Made by a program: the position numbers and the translations under genes
Shown: piece by piece, positions 9,123 through 17,849 of the stretch
How positions within the stretch are numbered: the first letter of the stretch is position 1
Layout of the letters: each line of letters begins with the position of its first letter
Origin: an uncultured Agathobaculum sp.
GTDB taxonomy: Bacteria; Bacillota; Clostridia; Oscillospirales; Butyricicoccaceae
DNA length: 42,218 bases
Reading direction: 5' to 3'
Assembly (NCBI RefSeq): GCF_944384765.1
Contig: NZ_CALWUM010000018.1
Location: 1 to 42,218 of the forward strand
The notes under the pieces: model-generated
What the model was told of the DNA's origin: nothing
The model's database searches: none
What the model saw: the letters and a program-made list of their open reading frames with translations, nothing else

Positions 9123-10406
9123 ATGCAACAAGTGACCCGAAAAAAGCTGGGCGAGGGCGTCAGTCTCACCTGCATCACCACGCCTAAATTTAAGCGCGCG
9201 GTGCTACGCGTCATGCTGCTGCTCCCGCTCGGCGGACCGGATGGCGCGCTGCGCGCCTGCCTGCCGCAGGTACTGCGCCGCGGCACGGCCGCGCTGCCTG
9301 ACCTGCGTGCGCTCGGCGAGGCGCTCGACGAGCTGTACGGCGCGCGCATCGAAGCGGTCGTGCGCAAGGAAGGGGAAAACCTGTGCATCGGCTTTCTGTC
9401 CGACTGCATCGACGAGGCGTACGCCCCCGGCGCGGACGGGCTGACCGCAGGCGTCATCCGCCTGCTGGCCGACCTGCTGTGCAATCCCTGCCTGCAGGAC
9501 GGTATGCTCCGCGCGGACTACACCGCGGGCGAACGCGACAGCCTGATCGACCGCATCGCAGCGCAGAAAAACGACCCGCGCGCCTGGGCGCCCAAGCGGC
9601 TCATGCAGCTGATGTGCGCGGATGAGGCCTACGGCCAGCCCACACTCGGCACAGCCGAGCAGGCGCGCAGCATTACGGAAACCAAACTGACTGCTGCCTG
9701 GCGCCGCGCGCTGGACGAGGCGCAGATCGAGCTGTTCTACTGCGGCACCATGGCGCCCGACGCGGTCGAAAACCTGTTTGCGGCGACGCCCCTCACCCGG
9801 CCGCGCACGGCCGCGCTCTACCAGCCGCACACGCAGATCCTGGCCCAGCCTGCGGGCGCGCCGCGTGAGACGGTCGAAACCGAACAGGTCACGCAGGGCA
9901 AGCTGTCGCTCGGCTTCCGCACGGGCGGGAGCTGCCTGACCGGCGGCGATCCCGCCGCCTACTGGATGTTCCAGACGCTGTTCGGCGGCTCGACCAGCTC
10001 CAAGCTGTTCCTGCATGTGCGCGAGGAGCAGTCGCTCTGCTACTATGCAAGCGCGCAGTTCATCGCCCCCAAGGGCATCCTGATGGTCAATTCCGGCATT
10101 GAAAACAAGGACTTTGAGACCGCGCGGGACGAGATCCTGCGCCAGCTGGACGCCTGCCGCGCGGGCGACATCACGGACGCGGAGATCGAGTCCGCGCGCA
10201 AGACGCTCACCACCAACTGGCGCGCCATGCTGGACGACCCGCTCACCCTTGAGCGCTACTGGCTCGGCCAGGCGGCTGCGGGCACGCTGGTTTCCCCCGA
10301 GGAACGCATCGCGCAGGTCGCGGATGTGACGCGTGCGCGCATCGTCGCCGTGGCGCAGGCGACCGCGCTCGACACGGTCTATTTTATGAAGGGGGCGGCA
10401 GAGTGA
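9123..10406 (+). CDS. ymfF: M16 family peptidase-like protein YmfF, inactive subunit
   Basis: 427 aa, insulinase-fold protein of the YmfF (YfmF) family. Unlike its partner downstream it has no HXXEH zinc motif: the equivalent place reads CLPQVLRRGTAALPD, so it should be catalytically inert and act as the second half of a heterodimer, as in other paired M16 proteins. Bacterial M16 pairs of this type are annotated as linked to EF-P modification or peptide maturation; the substrate here is unknown. RBS GAGGAAAA precedes the ATG. It overlaps the next gene by GTGA, so the two are coupled. Confidence 0.88.
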   Translation: MQQVTRKKLGEGVSLTCITTPKFKRAVLRVMLLLPLGGPDGALRACLPQVLRRGTAALPDLRALGEALDELYGARIEAVVRKEGENLCIGFLSDCIDEAYAPGADGLTAGVIRLLADLLCNPCLQDGMLRADYTAGERDSLIDRIAAQKNDPRAWAPKRLMQLMCADEAYGQPTLGTAEQARSITETKLTAAWRRALDEAQIELFYCGTMAPDAVENLFAATPLTRPRTAALYQPHTQILAQPAGAPRETVETEQVTQGKLSLGFRTGGSCLTGGDPAAYWMFQTLFGGSTSSKLFLHVREEQSLCYYASAQFIAPKGILMVNSGIENKDFETARDEILRQLDACRAGDITDAEIESARKTLTTNWRAMLDDPLTLERYWLGQAAAGTLVSPEERIAQVADVTRARIVAVAQATALDTVYFMKGAAE

Positions 10407-11671
10407 GTACTACCAAGACCTATTCCGCCCTTGGCGAGCGGATGCAGACCTGCACGCTGGAAAACGGCCTGCGCATCTGCTATCTGCCCAAGGAAGGCTT
10501 CAGCAAGACCTTCGCCATCCTCGCGACCAATTTCGGCTCGGTGGACGCGTCCTTTACCTTTGAGGGACAGCGGTACGACACCCCGGCGGGCGTGGCGCAT
10601 TTCCTTGAGCACAAGATGTTCGAGGACAAGGACGGCAACGCGCTGCAAAAGTTTGCGCGCACGGGCGCAAGCCCGAACGCCTTCACCAGCCACACCATGA
10701 CCGCCTATCACTTCTCCTGCACCGACCGGTTTGCCGAAAACCTGGAAATCCTGCTGAAATTTGTGTTTACGCCGTATTTCACCGAGGAAAACGTCGCCAA
10801 GGAGCGCGGCATCATCGGCCAGGAGATCGGCATGATGGATGACACCCCGGGCTGGCAGGCCATGGTCGGCCTGTATGAGGGCCTGTACCGCGAGCATCCG
10901 GTGCGCGTGTCCATCGCGGGCAGCGTGGAGAGCATCGCCCGCATCACGCCCGACCTGCTCTACACCTGCCACCGCGCGTTTTACAGCCCGAAAAACATGG
11001 CGCTTGTCGTGTGCGGCACCGCGGATTTTGACGAAATCTGCCGCATGGCGGCCGCGTTTTCCCCGCAGGACGCGCCCGAAATCGGCGAGCGGCACTACGG
11101 CGCGCGCCGCGAGGCGGTAAACGAACTGCTCGTCGAGCGCCATATGCAGGTCTCCCAGCCGCAGTTTTTGATCGGCTTCAAGGATGAGCCGGTGCAGCCG
11201 GGCGAAAGCCGCCTGCGCCGCAGCCTGCTCGGCCAACTGGCCGCGCGCATCCTGTGCGGCGACACCGCGCCGCTTTACGCTGCGCTGTATGAAAAGCGGC
11301 TGATCGGCCGGGATTTCGATGTGGACTATGCGCTCATCCCGCAGGGCGCCTGCGCCATGCTGGGCGGCGAGAGCCGTGACCCCGCGGCTGTGCGCGAGGC
11401 GGTCGAGCGCGAAGCGGCGCGGCTCGCGCGCGAGGGCGTGGAGCCCCAGCTGTTCGGCCGCATGAAAAAGGCGCTTTACGGCCTGCATCTGCGCGTGCTC
11501 GACGTGCCCGAGGCCTATGCGCGGCAGGAAGCCACCGCCCTGTTTGCGGGCGAGCACTATCCGGACTTCGCCGCCCTGTTCGACACCATCGGCCCGGCCG
11601 ACGTGCAGGCCATGTTCGCGCGCTGGGCGCGCCGCGACCGCTCTGCAATGTCGGTCATCCTGCCGAAATAA
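10403..11671 (+). CDS. ymfH: M16 family zinc peptidase YmfH, active subunit
   Basis: 422 aa. The inverted zinc-binding motif HFLEH is present near residue 68 (GVAHFLEHKMFEDKDG), with a downstream Glu region (ERGIIGQEIGMMDD) supplying the third ligand. The start is GTG at 10403, which overlaps the ymfF stop by 4 nt. Active partner of the ymfF-ymfH pair, probably a cytoplasmic two-subunit protease. Followed 24 nt later by lgt. Confidence 0.9.
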   Translation: MSTTKTYSALGERMQTCTLENGLRICYLPKEGFSKTFAILATNFGSVDASFTFEGQRYDTPAGVAHFLEHKMFEDKDGNALQKFARTGASPNAFTSHTMTAYHFSCTDRFAENLEILLKFVFTPYFTEENVAKERGIIGQEIGMMDDTPGWQAMVGLYEGLYREHPVRVSIAGSVESIARITPDLLYTCHRAFYSPKNMALVVCGTADFDEICRMAAAFSPQDAPEIGERHYGARREAVNELLVERHMQVSQPQFLIGFKDEPVQPGESRLRRSLLGQLAARILCGDTAPLYAALYEKRLIGRDFDVDYALIPQGACAMLGGESRDPAAVREAVEREAARLAREGVEPQLFGRMKKALYGLHLRVLDVPEAYARQEATALFAGEHYPDFAALFDTIGPADVQAMFARWARRDRSAMSVILPK

Positions 11672-11695
11672 ACGACAGCAAAGGAAGAACTACCC

Positions 11696-12622
11696 ATGGA
11701 ACACCTGATTTCCTTCCCGGCCCTCGGCCTGGAATTCACCCTGAACCGCGTTGCCTGCAATGTGTTCGGCAAGGACATCTATTGGTACGGCATCATCATC
11801 TGCGTCGGCTTTGTACTCGCGGCGCTGTATGTCAATGCGCGTGTCAAGGAGTTTGGCGTCACCTCGGACAACCTGGTTGACTGCCTGATCATCTGCGTGC
11901 CGACCGGCATCGTCTGCGCGCGCATCTATTATGTGATCTTCGAGTGGGGCTATTACAGCCAGCACCCGTCCGAGATCATCGCCATCTGGAACGGCGGCAT
12001 TGCGATCTACGGCGCGGTGATCGGCGTGCTGATCGCACTGCTGGTTTACAGCCGGGTGAAAAAGCTGCCGTTTGCCACCCTGTGCGATCTGGCCGCGCTC
12101 GGCCTGCTGATCGGCCAGTGCATCGGCCGCTGGGGCAACTTTGTCAACGGCGAGGCACACGGCGGTGAGACCGCGCTGCCCTGGGGCATGTCGATCGACG
12201 GGGCCGACCCGGTGCACCCGACCTTCCTGTATGAATCCGTGTGGAACCTTGTGGGCTTTATCGGCCTGCATTTCTACTCGAAAAAGCGCAAGTTCCGCGG
12301 CGAAATCGCGCTGCTGTATGTCGCGTGGTACGGCCTCGGCCGCGCGTGGATCGAGGGCCTGCGCACGGACAGCCTGTACCTCGGCACGCTGCGCGTGTCC
12401 CAGGTGCTTGCGGCGCTCAGCTGCATTGCCGCGGTTGCGGTGCTTGTGCGGCAGTACCGCCGCATCAAGGTGCGGCAGGCGTTCTATGTGCCGCCCGCGG
12501 CCGAACCCGCCCCCGCAGAACAGCCCGCAGCACCGGCGGATACCGCCGCGCCGACTACGCCGGCAGATGCCCCTGCCGCGCAGGATGACAGCGCAGCTTC
12601 CGACCCCACAGACAAGCAGTAA
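11696..12622 (+). CDS. lgt: prolipoprotein diacylglyceryl transferase
   Basis: Integral membrane enzyme that transfers diacylglycerol from phosphatidylglycerol to the lipobox cysteine of prolipoproteins, the first step of lipoprotein maturation. 308 aa with about seven membrane segments; the Lgt signature GRWGNFVNGEAHG is present near residue 143. An unusual hydrophilic tail of about 45 residues rich in Pro, Ala and Asp follows the last membrane segment. Two lipoproteins in this window (17850-18305 and 34530-35864) would be substrates. Confidence 0.96.
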   Translation: MEHLISFPALGLEFTLNRVACNVFGKDIYWYGIIICVGFVLAALYVNARVKEFGVTSDNLVDCLIICVPTGIVCARIYYVIFEWGYYSQHPSEIIAIWNGGIAIYGAVIGVLIALLVYSRVKKLPFATLCDLAALGLLIGQCIGRWGNFVNGEAHGGETALPWGMSIDGADPVHPTFLYESVWNLVGFIGLHFYSKKRKFRGEIALLYVAWYGLGRAWIEGLRTDSLYLGTLRVSQVLAALSCIAAVAVLVRQYRRIKVRQAFYVPPAAEPAPAEQPAAPADTAAPTTPADAPAAQDDSAASDPTDKQ

Positions 12623-12628
12623 CTTCAG

Positions 12629-12654
12629 GCGGGGCGCGCTGCGCGCAGCCCCGC
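12629..12654 (+). repeat. GC-rich hairpin between lgt and folD
   Basis: GCGGGGC (12629-12635) pairs with GCCCCGC (12648-12654) around an inner palindrome. There is no T-run, so more likely an mRNA-processing or attenuation structure than a terminator. Confidence 0.4.
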
Positions 12655-12679
12655 GGACAACATAAGAGGAGGATCACAC

Positions 12680-13534
12680 ATGAGTGCAGTAAGAATGGAC
12701 GGCAAGGCGCTTTCCGCCAAGGTGCGCAGCAGCATCCTGGCCGAAACCGAGCAGCTGAAACAGCAGGGCATCACGCCCGGCCTCGCGGTCATCATCGTGG
12801 GCAACGACCCCGCCAGCGAGATCTACGTCCGCAACAAGGAAAAGGCGTGCGCCGAGTGCGGGTTTTACAGCGAGAAGTACGCCCTGCCCGCCGAGACCTC
12901 GCAGGACGAGCTGCTCGGCCTGATCGACCAGCTCAACCACAGCCCGCAGATCTCGGGCATCCTGTGCCAGCTGCCGGTGCCGGACCACATCTCCGAGCAG
13001 GCGGTGATCAACGCCATCGACCCCAAAAAGGACGTGGACGCGTTCCACCCCGTCAACGTAGGCAAGATCATGGTCGGCAACTTTGACTTTGTGCCCTGCA
13101 CGCCCGCCGGCGTGATGGAGCTGATCGACGAGTATCAGATCGATCCCAAGGGCAAGGAGTGCGTGGTGGTCGGCCGGTCCAACATCGTTGGCAAGCCGAT
13201 GAGCATGCTGCTGCTGCACCGCCACGGCACGGTCACCATGTGCCACAGCCGCACCCAGCACCTGGACGAGGTCTGCCGCCGGGCGGATATCCTGGTTGCC
13301 GCGGTGGGCAAGGCAGGCTTTATCACCCCGGATATGGTGAAAGACGGCGCGGTTGTGATCGACGTTGGCATCAACCGCAATGCTGCGGGCAAGGTCTGCG
13401 GCGACGTGGACCCGGCTGTGATGGAAAAGGCCTCCTTCATGACCCCGGTGCCGGGCGGCGCGGGCCCCATGACCATCACCATGCTGATGAAAAACACGCT
13501 CAAGGCGGCCAAGCTCCAGCACGGCCTGCTCTGA
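12680..13534 (+). CDS. folD: bifunctional methylenetetrahydrofolate dehydrogenase/cyclohydrolase
   Basis: Interconverts 5,10-methylene-, 5,10-methenyl- and 10-formyl-tetrahydrofolate for purine, formyl-Met and one-carbon metabolism. 284 aa. Visible motifs: the catalytic segment YVRNKEKACAECG with the active-site Lys, QLPVPDHI, the cofactor loop VVGRSNIVGKPMSMLL and the C-terminal PVPGGAGPMTITML. Strong AGGAGG site before the ATG. Last gene of the plus-strand cluster. Confidence 0.97.
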   Translation: MSAVRMDGKALSAKVRSSILAETEQLKQQGITPGLAVIIVGNDPASEIYVRNKEKACAECGFYSEKYALPAETSQDELLGLIDQLNHSPQISGILCQLPVPDHISEQAVINAIDPKKDVDAFHPVNVGKIMVGNFDFVPCTPAGVMELIDEYQIDPKGKECVVVGRSNIVGKPMSMLLLHRHGTVTMCHSRTQHLDEVCRRADILVAAVGKAGFITPDMVKDGAVVIDVGINRNAAGKVCGDVDPAVMEKASFMTPVPGGAGPMTITMLMKNTLKAAKLQHGLL

Positions 13535-13555
13535 TCCGGCGCTTTCCCCAAAACG

Positions 13556-13610
13556 AAAAAACAATCCCCCTGCGCGGGCATCTTTGCCCATGCGCAGGGG
13601 GATTTGCTTT
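13556..13610. terminator. bidirectional terminator between folD and tyrA
   Basis: A 13-bp stem (13563-13575 with 13592-13604) extended by an inner GGGCA/TGCCC-like pairing; an A-run on the left gives a strong T-run for the minus-strand tyrA transcript, with a weaker T-rich tail for folD. Confidence 0.8.
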
Positions 13611-13633
13611 GTCCGGCAGAGGAACAACCGTGC

Positions 13634-14470
13634 TCAGCCCAGCCGTTCCTTGCGCTCGCGGCCGTCGCGCAGCAAGGCGGTCAGGGTTTCGCGATCGCCC
13701 GCGCGGATAGCGCGGCGGTATTCGTCCAGATGGCCGATGATCTCGTCGATCTCGCGCGCGAGCGGCTCGGCGTTGCACAAAAACAACTCGCTCCACATGG
13801 TTTCGTTGAGCTTGGCCACGCGCGTCAAGTCCTTGTAGCTGCCCGCGGAGTAGCCGTTGTGCTTGTCCGCCTCCGGGCTTTTGATGTATGCCGAGGAAAC
13901 GACGTGCGCCAGCTGCGAGGTGAAGGCGATCATGCGGTCGTGCTGTTCGGCCGTGCAGCGCACGGTCTGTCCAAAGCCGAGCGACATGAAATACGCTTCG
14001 AGCTGCTCGAGCACGCGCTCGGTGCTGCTTTTCGTCGGCACGAAGATCATGCTCGCGCCGTCAAACAGCGTGGGCAGCGAAAAGTCCAGGCCGGAAAACT
14101 CGCGGCCCGCCATCGGGTGCCCGCCGACATAGTGCACGCCCGCGTCGAGCGCGGCCTGGTCGAGCCGGTCGACCATAAACTGCTTGACGCCGACCATGTC
14201 GACCACCACGCAGCCCTTTTTCATTTTGGGCATGTTTTCGAGCAGCCAGTCGACCGTCGCCTGCGGATACAGGCCGATGATCACGAGGTCTGCCTCTTTA
14301 TACAGCGCCTCGGTCGCGACCGCGTCGATCGTGCCGTCCGCGCGCGCCTGGTCGGCCACGCTGCGGGTGCGGTTCCAGCCGAGCACCCGGCTGAGCGTGC
14401 GCGCCTTGATGGCCTTGGCCATCGAGCCGCCCATCAGGCCGAGACCTGCAATGAGTACGGTGTCAAACAT
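13634..14470 (-). CDS. tyrA: prephenate dehydrogenase
   Basis: Oxidative decarboxylation of prephenate to 4-hydroxyphenylpyruvate in tyrosine biosynthesis. 278 aa. The N-terminal NAD(P)-binding loop is GLGLMGGS, and VDMVGVKQ followed by VGGHPMAGREFSG holds the conserved His and substrate-binding residues. There is no ACT domain at the C-terminus, so feedback control through that domain is absent. Own promoter just upstream; no other aromatic-pathway genes adjoin it. Confidence 0.94.
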   Translation of the reverse strand: MFDTVLIAGLGLMGGSMAKAIKARTLSRVLGWNRTRSVADQARADGTIDAVATEALYKEADLVIIGLYPQATVDWLLENMPKMKKGCVVVDMVGVKQFMVDRLDQAALDAGVHYVGGHPMAGREFSGLDFSLPTLFDGASMIFVPTKSSTERVLEQLEAYFMSLGFGQTVRCTAEQHDRMIAFTSQLAHVVSSAYIKSPEADKHNGYSAGSYKDLTRVAKLNETMWSELFLCNAEPLAREIDEIIGHLDEYRRAIRAGDRETLTALLRDGRERKERLG

Positions 14471-14507
14471 CTGGGGTCCCCCTTGTTTTATGATTTTATC
14501 CAGCTAA

Positions 14508-14536
14508 ATTGTATCGTGCGGCCGGGCATTTGTCAA
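14508..14536 (-). promoter_or_regulatory. tyrA promoter
   Basis: A minus-strand TTGACA (14531-14536), 17-bp spacer and TACAAT (14508-14513), directly beside the terminator hairpin of the upstream gene. Confidence 0.85.
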
Positions 14537-14537
14537 C

Positions 14538-14570
14538 GGAAAAGGCGGCCGGACAGGCGGCCGCCTTTTC
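14538..14570 (-). terminator. terminator of the 14626-14907 gene
   Basis: A GC-rich stem of about 11 bp (AAAAGGCGGCC with GGCCGCCTTTT) ending in T residues, 60 nt past the stop. Confidence 0.7.
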
Positions 14571-14625
14571 GCAAACAGATACAGTCCGCCCCAGGGGATG
14601 TGTGGCATCCCGGCGCGGCGCCGTG

Positions 14626-14907
14626 TTAAAAATGCAGCGTCGGCACAACATACGCCGGCGTCTCATCCGGCGGCAGCACACAGGTGTTCAGCCAGTTGAC
14701 AAAGGCCTCCGCCCCGTCATAGCACAGGGCAGGTGTGCCGTCCGGGCCTGTGGTCCAATAGCCGTGGCCCGCTTCCGGCGCGGACAGCCATTCGTTAAAC
14801 TGCATCTGGTAATCTGTTGCGTGCTGTGCCACATCATCGGGCACCATGATCAGGCGGTATCCGCCCTGCCCCAGATCGAGCAGGAGGGGAGACAGGCTGT
14901 CTGGCAT
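14626..14907 (-). CDS. small acidic hypothetical protein
   Basis: 93 aa, not recognised. Starts MPDSLSPLLLDLGQGG, contains Trp/Tyr-rich segments (NEWLSAPEAGHGYWTTG, EAFVNWLNTC) and ends PTLHF. No signal peptide, membrane segment or metal motif. The start at 14907 is supported by a GGAGGCGTCCCG-type ribosome site. It lies 19 nt downstream of the VanZ-like gene on the same strand and probably shares its transcript. Confidence 0.65.
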   Translation of the reverse strand: MPDSLSPLLLDLGQGGYRLIMVPDDVAQHATDYQMQFNEWLSAPEAGHGYWTTGPDGTPALCYDGAEAFVNWLNTCVLPPDETPAYVVPTLHF

Positions 14908-14926
14908 CGGGACGCCTCCTTTCCGT

Positions 14927-15589
14927 TCAGCTGCGCGGATTGACCCGGCAGATGTTCTTCCAAAGCGGTGTGATGCGGCAGATGAGGAACACCGCGAGCG
15001 CCCCGGCGAGGTTCAAAATCAGGTCGTCCACATCGCACGAGCCTGCACCGGTGTACACCTGCGCAACCTCGACCGCGGTGATGCCGAGCGTGAGCGTGGC
15101 GGTGAAAAAGAAAATGCTGCGCTGCCAGCGGAACAGCGCGGGCAGGAACACGCCCATGGGCGCAAAAGCCGCGAGGTTGCCCAGCAGGTTGAGCACCACC
15201 AGCCGCAGGGATATGTTGTTGTAGCCATAGGCGATCAGGTAGTTTTTGACCGTGCGCAGCGGCTCGAGGTTGACCGCGCCGTAGTCGATGTAGTCCACGC
15301 CCAGGTGGAAGCCGCGGCCGAAGGCGTTGTCGAAAAACAGCACGTTCGCCAGCACCCACAGGTAATACCAGAACAGCAGCATCATATAGTCGTGCCGCCG
15401 CGTGCCGCGCGCGGATTTGGGCACGCCGTAAAACAGCGACACGCCTAACAGCACGGCAAAGCCCGCCGCAAAGGCGAGCTTGGTCTCCGGCCCGACGATG
15501 TAGCCGGGTGCGAGTTCATAAAACAGGTTCAGGCAGATAAGCGCGGCGGTCAGCACCGCCGCCAGCCTGCGGACAAAGGTCTTGAGCAA
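14927..15589 (-). CDS. VanZ-like family membrane protein
   Basis: 220 aa with about five or six hydrophobic segments and a C-terminal acidic-plus-membrane signature (GITAVEVAQVYTGAGSCDVDDLILNLAGALAVFL) typical of the VanZ-like domain; in VanZ itself this is linked to teicoplanin resistance, but most members have no known role. The start is taken as TTG at 15589 because an AAAAAGGAG site sits 8 nt before it; the frame continues upstream to 15742 through a repeat region, which is unlikely to be coding. Confidence 0.8.
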   Translation of the reverse strand: MLKTFVRRLAAVLTAALICLNLFYELAPGYIVGPETKLAFAAGFAVLLGVSLFYGVPKSARGTRRHDYMMLLFWYYLWVLANVLFFDNAFGRGFHLGVDYIDYGAVNLEPLRTVKNYLIAYGYNNISLRLVVLNLLGNLAAFAPMGVFLPALFRWQRSIFFFTATLTLGITAVEVAQVYTGAGSCDVDDLILNLAGALAVFLICRITPLWKNICRVNPRS

Positions 15590-15604
15590 AGGGGGTTCTC
15601 CTTT

Positions 15605-15792
15605 TTCTGCCCGCTTCCGGCGGGCTGGGGGTTCCGCGCACTGCGGCGCGTGGGGGAAAATGCGGCTGCGCGCCGCAGGCGAGATCCCGCCCGCGATGCA
15701 CGGGTATCCTGTTTCGCCCTGTCGGGTGAAAACACAAATCATGCGCCTGCGCCGCGCAGGCGCACGTTACTTTAGCCCGCTGGAAGCGGGCA
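15605..15792. repeat. REP/BIME-like palindrome cluster, copy C
   Basis: The 200 bp between nadE and the VanZ-like gene consist of palindromic modules: GCCCGCTTCCGGCGGGC near 15609, the shared 18-bp motif at 15633-15650, TTTCGCCCTGTCGGGTGAAA at 15712-15731, GCGCCTGCGCCGCGCAGGCGC near 15741, and GCCCGCTGGAAGCGGGC at 15776-15792. The same modules occur in copies A, B and D. Confidence 0.65.
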
Positions 15793-17709
15793 TTATTCCA
15801 AATTCTCTGCTTCCGCAAGCCACAGCGCCGCGCACGCGTCCGACGGCATACGCCAGTCGCCGCGCGGGGACAGCGTGACCGTGCCGACCTTGGGGCCGTC
15901 CGGCAGGCAGGAGCGCTTGAACTGCTGGCTGAAAAAGCGGCGGATAAAGGTTTGCAGCCACTTTTTAATGGTCGCGCCATCGTATGCGCCCGCAAAGGTT
16001 TTGCGCGCGGCGCGGTAGATCTTACGCGGCGGATAGCCGAAACGCAGCATATAATAAAGGAAGAAGTCGTGCAGCTCATACGGGCCGACCAGATCCTCGG
16101 TTTTCTGGCTGATCTCGCCGTCTTTCGGCGGCAGCAGCTCGGGCGACACCGGGGTGTCGAGCACGTCCTGCAATACGTCCGACAGCTCGCCGAGCGTGCG
16201 GTCGGCCTCGTAGGCCACCAGATAGCGCACAAGCGTCTTGGGGATCGAGGCGTTGACGCCGTACATACTCATGTGGTCGCCGTTGTAAGTCGCCCAGCCG
16301 AGCGCCAGCTCGGACAGGTCGCCCGTGCCGACCACCATGCCGCCGGTCTTGTTGGCCAGGTTCATGAGCACCAGCGTGCGCATACGCGCCTGCCCGTTCT
16401 CAAAGGTGACCGAAAGATCGTCCTTGGACTGTCCGATGTCCGCAAAGTGCTGGTCGACTGCGGCCTTGATATCCACGGTCTGCAGCGTCACGCCGTAGGC
16501 ATCCGCGAGCTTTTCCGCGTTGCCCTTTGTGCGCGCGGTCGTGCCGAAGCACGGCATGGTGACCGCGAGGATGCCCTTGCGGTCAAGCCCCAGCATATCG
16601 AACGCGTGCACCAGCACAATCAGCGCAAGCGTCGAGTCCAGGCCGCCGGACAGGCCGACAACCGCGGTTTTAGCGTGCGTGTGGCGCAGGCGGGTGGCAA
16701 GGCCGGTCGCCTGCAGGCTGAGGATCTCCTCGCAGCGCGCGTCGCGCAGCGCCTTGTTCGCGGGCACGAAGGGCGTGCGCGGGAAGCGGCGGTCGGCGAG
16801 GTCGTTTGCGCCCGGGTGAATAGGCAGCGCAGCCGTGTTGGGGTTTGGCAGGGTGGTAAAGGTGTTCATACGGCGGCGCTCGTGCGTCAGGCGCTGCACG
16901 TCGATATCCGCATAGATGACGCCGTGTTCAAACAGGCGGCTTTCAGCCAGCATCGCGCCGTTTTCCGCGATCAGGTCGTGCCCCGCGAACACCAGGTCCT
17001 GCGTGGACTCGCCAAAGCCCGCGTCCGCATACAGGTAGGCGCACAGCAGGCGCGCGGACTGCTGCCGCACCAGATCGCGGCGGTAGGCCGCCTTGCCGAT
17101 AATCTCGTCCGAAGCGGACAGGTTGACGATCACGGTCGCGCCCGCCTGTGCCAGCCGCGTGGACGGCGGGTCGGCAACCCACAGGTCCTCGCAGATCTCC
17201 ACGCCCAGGGCCAGCTCCGGCATATCCGCGCACTGGAACACCAGCGGCTCGCCGCCCGCAAACAGGGTGTCCTGCCCGAGCAGGGAGATGGTCTGGAAGG
17301 GCACGCCCGCGCCCGAGGTGAAGTGGCGCGCCTCGTAAAACTCGGAATAGTTCGGGATGCACTGCTTAGGCACCACGCCCAGGGTGCGCCCGCCGCACAG
17401 CACCGCGGCGACGTTATACAGCTTGCCCTGGTGCACAAGCGGCAGGCCGACCACCACGGCGGCGTTCAGCGACGCGGTTTCGCGCCGCACGGTGTCGAGC
17501 GCCGCGAGCGCGCCGTCCAGCAGCGCGCGCTGCAAAAACAGGTCGCCGCAGGTGTAGCCGGTCAGGCACAGCTCGGGGAACACGATCAGGTGCGCGCCCT
17601 TCGCCGCGGCCTGCTTTGCCTGCTCTATGATCTCGGAAGCATTATATGCGCAGTCCGCCACGCGCAGATCGGGTGTTGCGGCTGCGATTTTGACAAATCC
17701 ATCCTGCAT
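15793..17709 (-). CDS. nadE: glutamine-dependent NAD+ synthetase
   Basis: Makes NAD+ from deamido-NAD+, ATP and glutamine. 638 aa, the long two-domain form. The N-terminal nitrilase-type amidase shows the triad Glu46 (FPELCLTGY), Lys115 (VPKQCIPNY) and Cys173 (GVEICEDLW). The C-terminal synthetase has the PP-loop SGGLDS at 354-359 and GTGDLSELALGWATYNGDHM. Ammonia is channelled between domains in this family. It has its own promoter; downstream is the palindrome cluster. Confidence 0.97.
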   Translation of the reverse strand: MQDGFVKIAAATPDLRVADCAYNASEIIEQAKQAAAKGAHLIVFPELCLTGYTCGDLFLQRALLDGALAALDTVRRETASLNAAVVVGLPLVHQGKLYNVAAVLCGGRTLGVVPKQCIPNYSEFYEARHFTSGAGVPFQTISLLGQDTLFAGGEPLVFQCADMPELALGVEICEDLWVADPPSTRLAQAGATVIVNLSASDEIIGKAAYRRDLVRQQSARLLCAYLYADAGFGESTQDLVFAGHDLIAENGAMLAESRLFEHGVIYADIDVQRLTHERRRMNTFTTLPNPNTAALPIHPGANDLADRRFPRTPFVPANKALRDARCEEILSLQATGLATRLRHTHAKTAVVGLSGGLDSTLALIVLVHAFDMLGLDRKGILAVTMPCFGTTARTKGNAEKLADAYGVTLQTVDIKAAVDQHFADIGQSKDDLSVTFENGQARMRTLVLMNLANKTGGMVVGTGDLSELALGWATYNGDHMSMYGVNASIPKTLVRYLVAYEADRTLGELSDVLQDVLDTPVSPELLPPKDGEISQKTEDLVGPYELHDFFLYYMLRFGYPPRKIYRAARKTFAGAYDGATIKKWLQTFIRRFFSQQFKRSCLPDGPKVGTVTLSPRGDWRMPSDACAALWLAEAENLE

Positions 17710-17741
17710 TCCTGTATTCCTCCAGATATTCAGATATGGTT

Positions 17742-17770
17742 AGTATACCCTTTTTTGCCGCGATGCGCAA
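17742..17770 (-). promoter_or_regulatory. nadE promoter
   Basis: A minus-strand TTGCGC (17765-17770), 17-bp spacer and TATACT (17742-17747). Confidence 0.75.
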
Positions 17771-17798
17771 GAATATTCGCCCGCGCCGGAACCGGTGT

Positions 17799-17833
17799 AA
17801 AAAAGGAGGGACAAGGCCTGTCCCTCCTTTTTC
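17799..17833 (-). terminator. terminator of the lipoprotein gene
   Basis: A 12-bp stem (17800-17811 with 17821-17832) extended by two pairs, with A-runs and T-runs on both sides; it ends the minus-strand transcript coming from 17850. Confidence 0.8.
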
Positions 17834-17849
17834 GTATCCGGAAATGCGC

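Noticed and set aside
15605..15792. CRISPR-like array
   Set aside because: Palindromic modules differ in length and spacing, with no regular repeat-spacer pattern and no cas genes.
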